From assembly GCF_900182915.1 (NCBI RefSeq), contig NZ_FXUG01000011.1:124001-188000 (forward strand): a stretch of 64,000 nt of DNA. The letters are read 5' to 3'. Shown one piece after another: positions 63,094 through 64,000 of the stretch. Position numbers and translations under genes: made by a program. This DNA comes from Neorhodopirellula lusitana. Lineage in GTDB: Bacteria; Planctomycetota; Planctomycetia; Pirellulales; Pirellulaceae. The notes below the pieces were generated by a model. It ran no database searches. It was not told the origin of the DNA and worked only from the letters and a program-made list of their open reading frames with translations. How positions within the stretch are numbered: the stretch's first letter is position 1; each line of letters starts with the position of its first letter.

Positions 63094-64000
63094 CTACTCA
63101 GCCAACTGCGGGAATCGATCCAACGTGGGTTGATGCAGGTACGGCCAACCGTCGTTCATTTGTTTCTCGCCCGGCGTTGTGCGCCCTTCGGCAAGTGCCT
63201 TGGCGAGTTCGTTGACCAACGCGTCAATCTTCTCCGGGAACGCGTCTTCGAGATTCTTCGTTTCCCCTGGATCGTCAGCCATGTTGTAGAGCTGCACCGA
63301 CTGCGAAGGCGTGACCAATTTTGGTTGGTTGGTGAAGCCTGCCCATCCGCCACCGCCATCGGTGGTTAGGATCAGTTTCCAATCGCCGCTACGAATCGCA
63401 AACTTGCCCGAGATGGAATGATGAATCGTTTGTGGACGCGTCGGCTGGCGATCGCCCTGCATACAGGGATAGAACGAAAACGAATCCTCAGCGGCATCGT
63501 CCGGAAGCGACTCCTTTTCACCCAGGATATCCGCAAAGGTGGCAAGGAAATCAGTCGTGCAGACAGTGGTCTCCGAAGTGCTTCCCGCTGACACTTTCCC
63601 CGGCCAACGCACCAAGAATGGAACCCGGTGACCACCCTCGTAAAGCGACCCCTTGGATCCTCGAAAATCGCCGGACGGATGATAACCCGCAGCCAGCATT
63701 TTGGGGATCTCCACGTAGGGGGCGAAACCGTTATCCGACGTGAAGATGACCAGCGTCTCGTCATCAATGCCTGATGCTGCCAGTTGATCGAGCACCTGTT
63801 CAACGACCCAGTCTGTTTCGGCGATGAAGTCCGCGTACCAACTGTATTGCTTGTAGCGTCCTTTAAAATTCTTCCCTGGACGAACCGGCGTGTGGGGTGA
63901 TGTCAAAGGCAGGTACAAGAAGAACGGCTTGTCGGATGAGTCAGACGCTTGTCGCTGAATGTAGCTGCGTGACTGCTCCGCCCAGGTCGCAAGACATTCA
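63094..64000 (-). CDS. Sulfatase (type I), N-terminal part outside window
   Basis: The frame is open from 63094 to the right edge, about 302 residues of the C-terminal part; upstream reading continues as SSDKPFFLYLPLTSPHTPV across 63905-63960, so the first Met inside this stretch is not the true start. The segment has DWVVEQVLDQLAASG, the TSDNGFAPY metal block, RGSKGSLYEGGHRVPFLV and LYNMADDPGETKNLEDA, all standard S1 sulfatase features. The Cys/Ser that is converted to formylglycine (C/S-x-P-S-R) must lie beyond 64000. Such enzymes remove sulfate esters from polysaccharides. Its place at the end of the polysaccharide island suggests a sulfated substrate. Confidence 0.94.
   Translation of the reverse strand, partial: ECLATWAEQSRSYIQRQASDSSDKPFFLYLPLTSPHTPVRPGKNFKGRYKQYSWYADFIAETDWVVEQVLDQLAASGIDDETLVIFTSDNGFAPYVEIPKMLAAGYHPSGDFRGSKGSLYEGGHRVPFLVRWPGKVSAGSTSETTVCTTDFLATFADILGEKESLPDDAAEDSFSFYPCMQGDRQPTRPQTIHHSISGKFAIRSGDWKLILTTDGGGGWAGFTNQPKLVTPSQSVQLYNMADDPGETKNLEDAFPEKIDALVNELAKALAEGRTTPGEKQMNDGWPYLHQPTLDRFPQLAE

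Noticed and set aside
1..64000. tRNA, rRNA or transposase genes
   Set aside because: None could be recognised by eye on either strand; short tRNAs could be missed without a covariance search.

Overview
The window reads as chromosomal DNA of a marine planctomycete, most likely Pirellulaceae and Rhodopirellula-like. The evidence is family content: a DUF1559 (H-X9-DG) pseudopilin-type protein followed by a tiny lipoprotein, an ECF sigma factor of the Rhodopirellula/Verrucomicrobium type next to a FecR-domain partner, a CxxCH heme protein fused to a beta-propeller, LamG-module exported proteins, a sulfatase, and dense carbohydrate-active genes. No rRNA, tRNA, CRISPR array, transposase or phage gene was recognised. 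The assignment is an inference from families, not from a marker gene.

Layout. 1-5.9 kb: a truncated sugar transferase at the left edge, a flavin-dependent halogenase-like enzyme coupled to a HAD phosphatase, hisS, and a D-2-hydroxyacid dehydrogenase. 6.1-10.1 kb: an exported TPR protein, a DUF188 protein and an aspartate/aromatic aminotransferase. 10.4-16.6 kb: a complete oligopeptide ABC transporter operon (binding protein, two permeases, two ATPases). 16.8-24.8 kb: a minus-strand Mrp/Mbh-type cation/proton antiporter operon with eight consecutive 4-base ATGA gene overlaps, three separate MrpD-like antiporter subunits and no full-length MrpA. 25.1-29.3 kb: a lipid A-type acyltransferase, carA and proS. 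29.5-34.6 kb: a small type II secretion/type IV pilus set (pseudopilin, GspF, GspE, a degenerate receiver protein) with a diguanylate cyclase transcribed divergently. 34.7-37 kb: an ECF sigma factor and a FecR-DNRLRE protein. 37.6-39.1 kb: the DUF1559 protein and a small lipoprotein.

39.3-64 kb is an island of exported polysaccharide-processing genes: two LamG proteins, a 1342-residue heparinase II/III-like protein with PA14, a beta-helix protein, an exported FAD oxidoreductase followed by a DUF1080 (3-keto-disaccharide hydrolase-like) protein, a GH88/105 hydrolase paired with a GH29 fucosidase, three consecutive SGNH esterases (one fused to LamG, one to a NodB-like polysaccharide deacetylase), a di-heme cytochrome/propeller protein, and a sulfatase running off the right edge. 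Together these suggest stepwise dismantling of an acylated, sulfated, fucose- and uronate-containing polysaccharide: desulfation, deacylation, backbone lysis, removal of unsaturated uronates and fucose, and possibly an oxidation-assisted step. The substrate is inferred.

Structure not explained by genes: a family of about 110-125-base intergenic elements with inverted-repeat ends (three full copies and one half copy), a six-unit 16-base tandem array after proS, a 21-unit heptanucleotide array ending 20 bases before the heparinase-like gene, paired palindromes between the pilus operon and the diguanylate cyclase, and a His/Ala-rich repeat inserted in MrpC.
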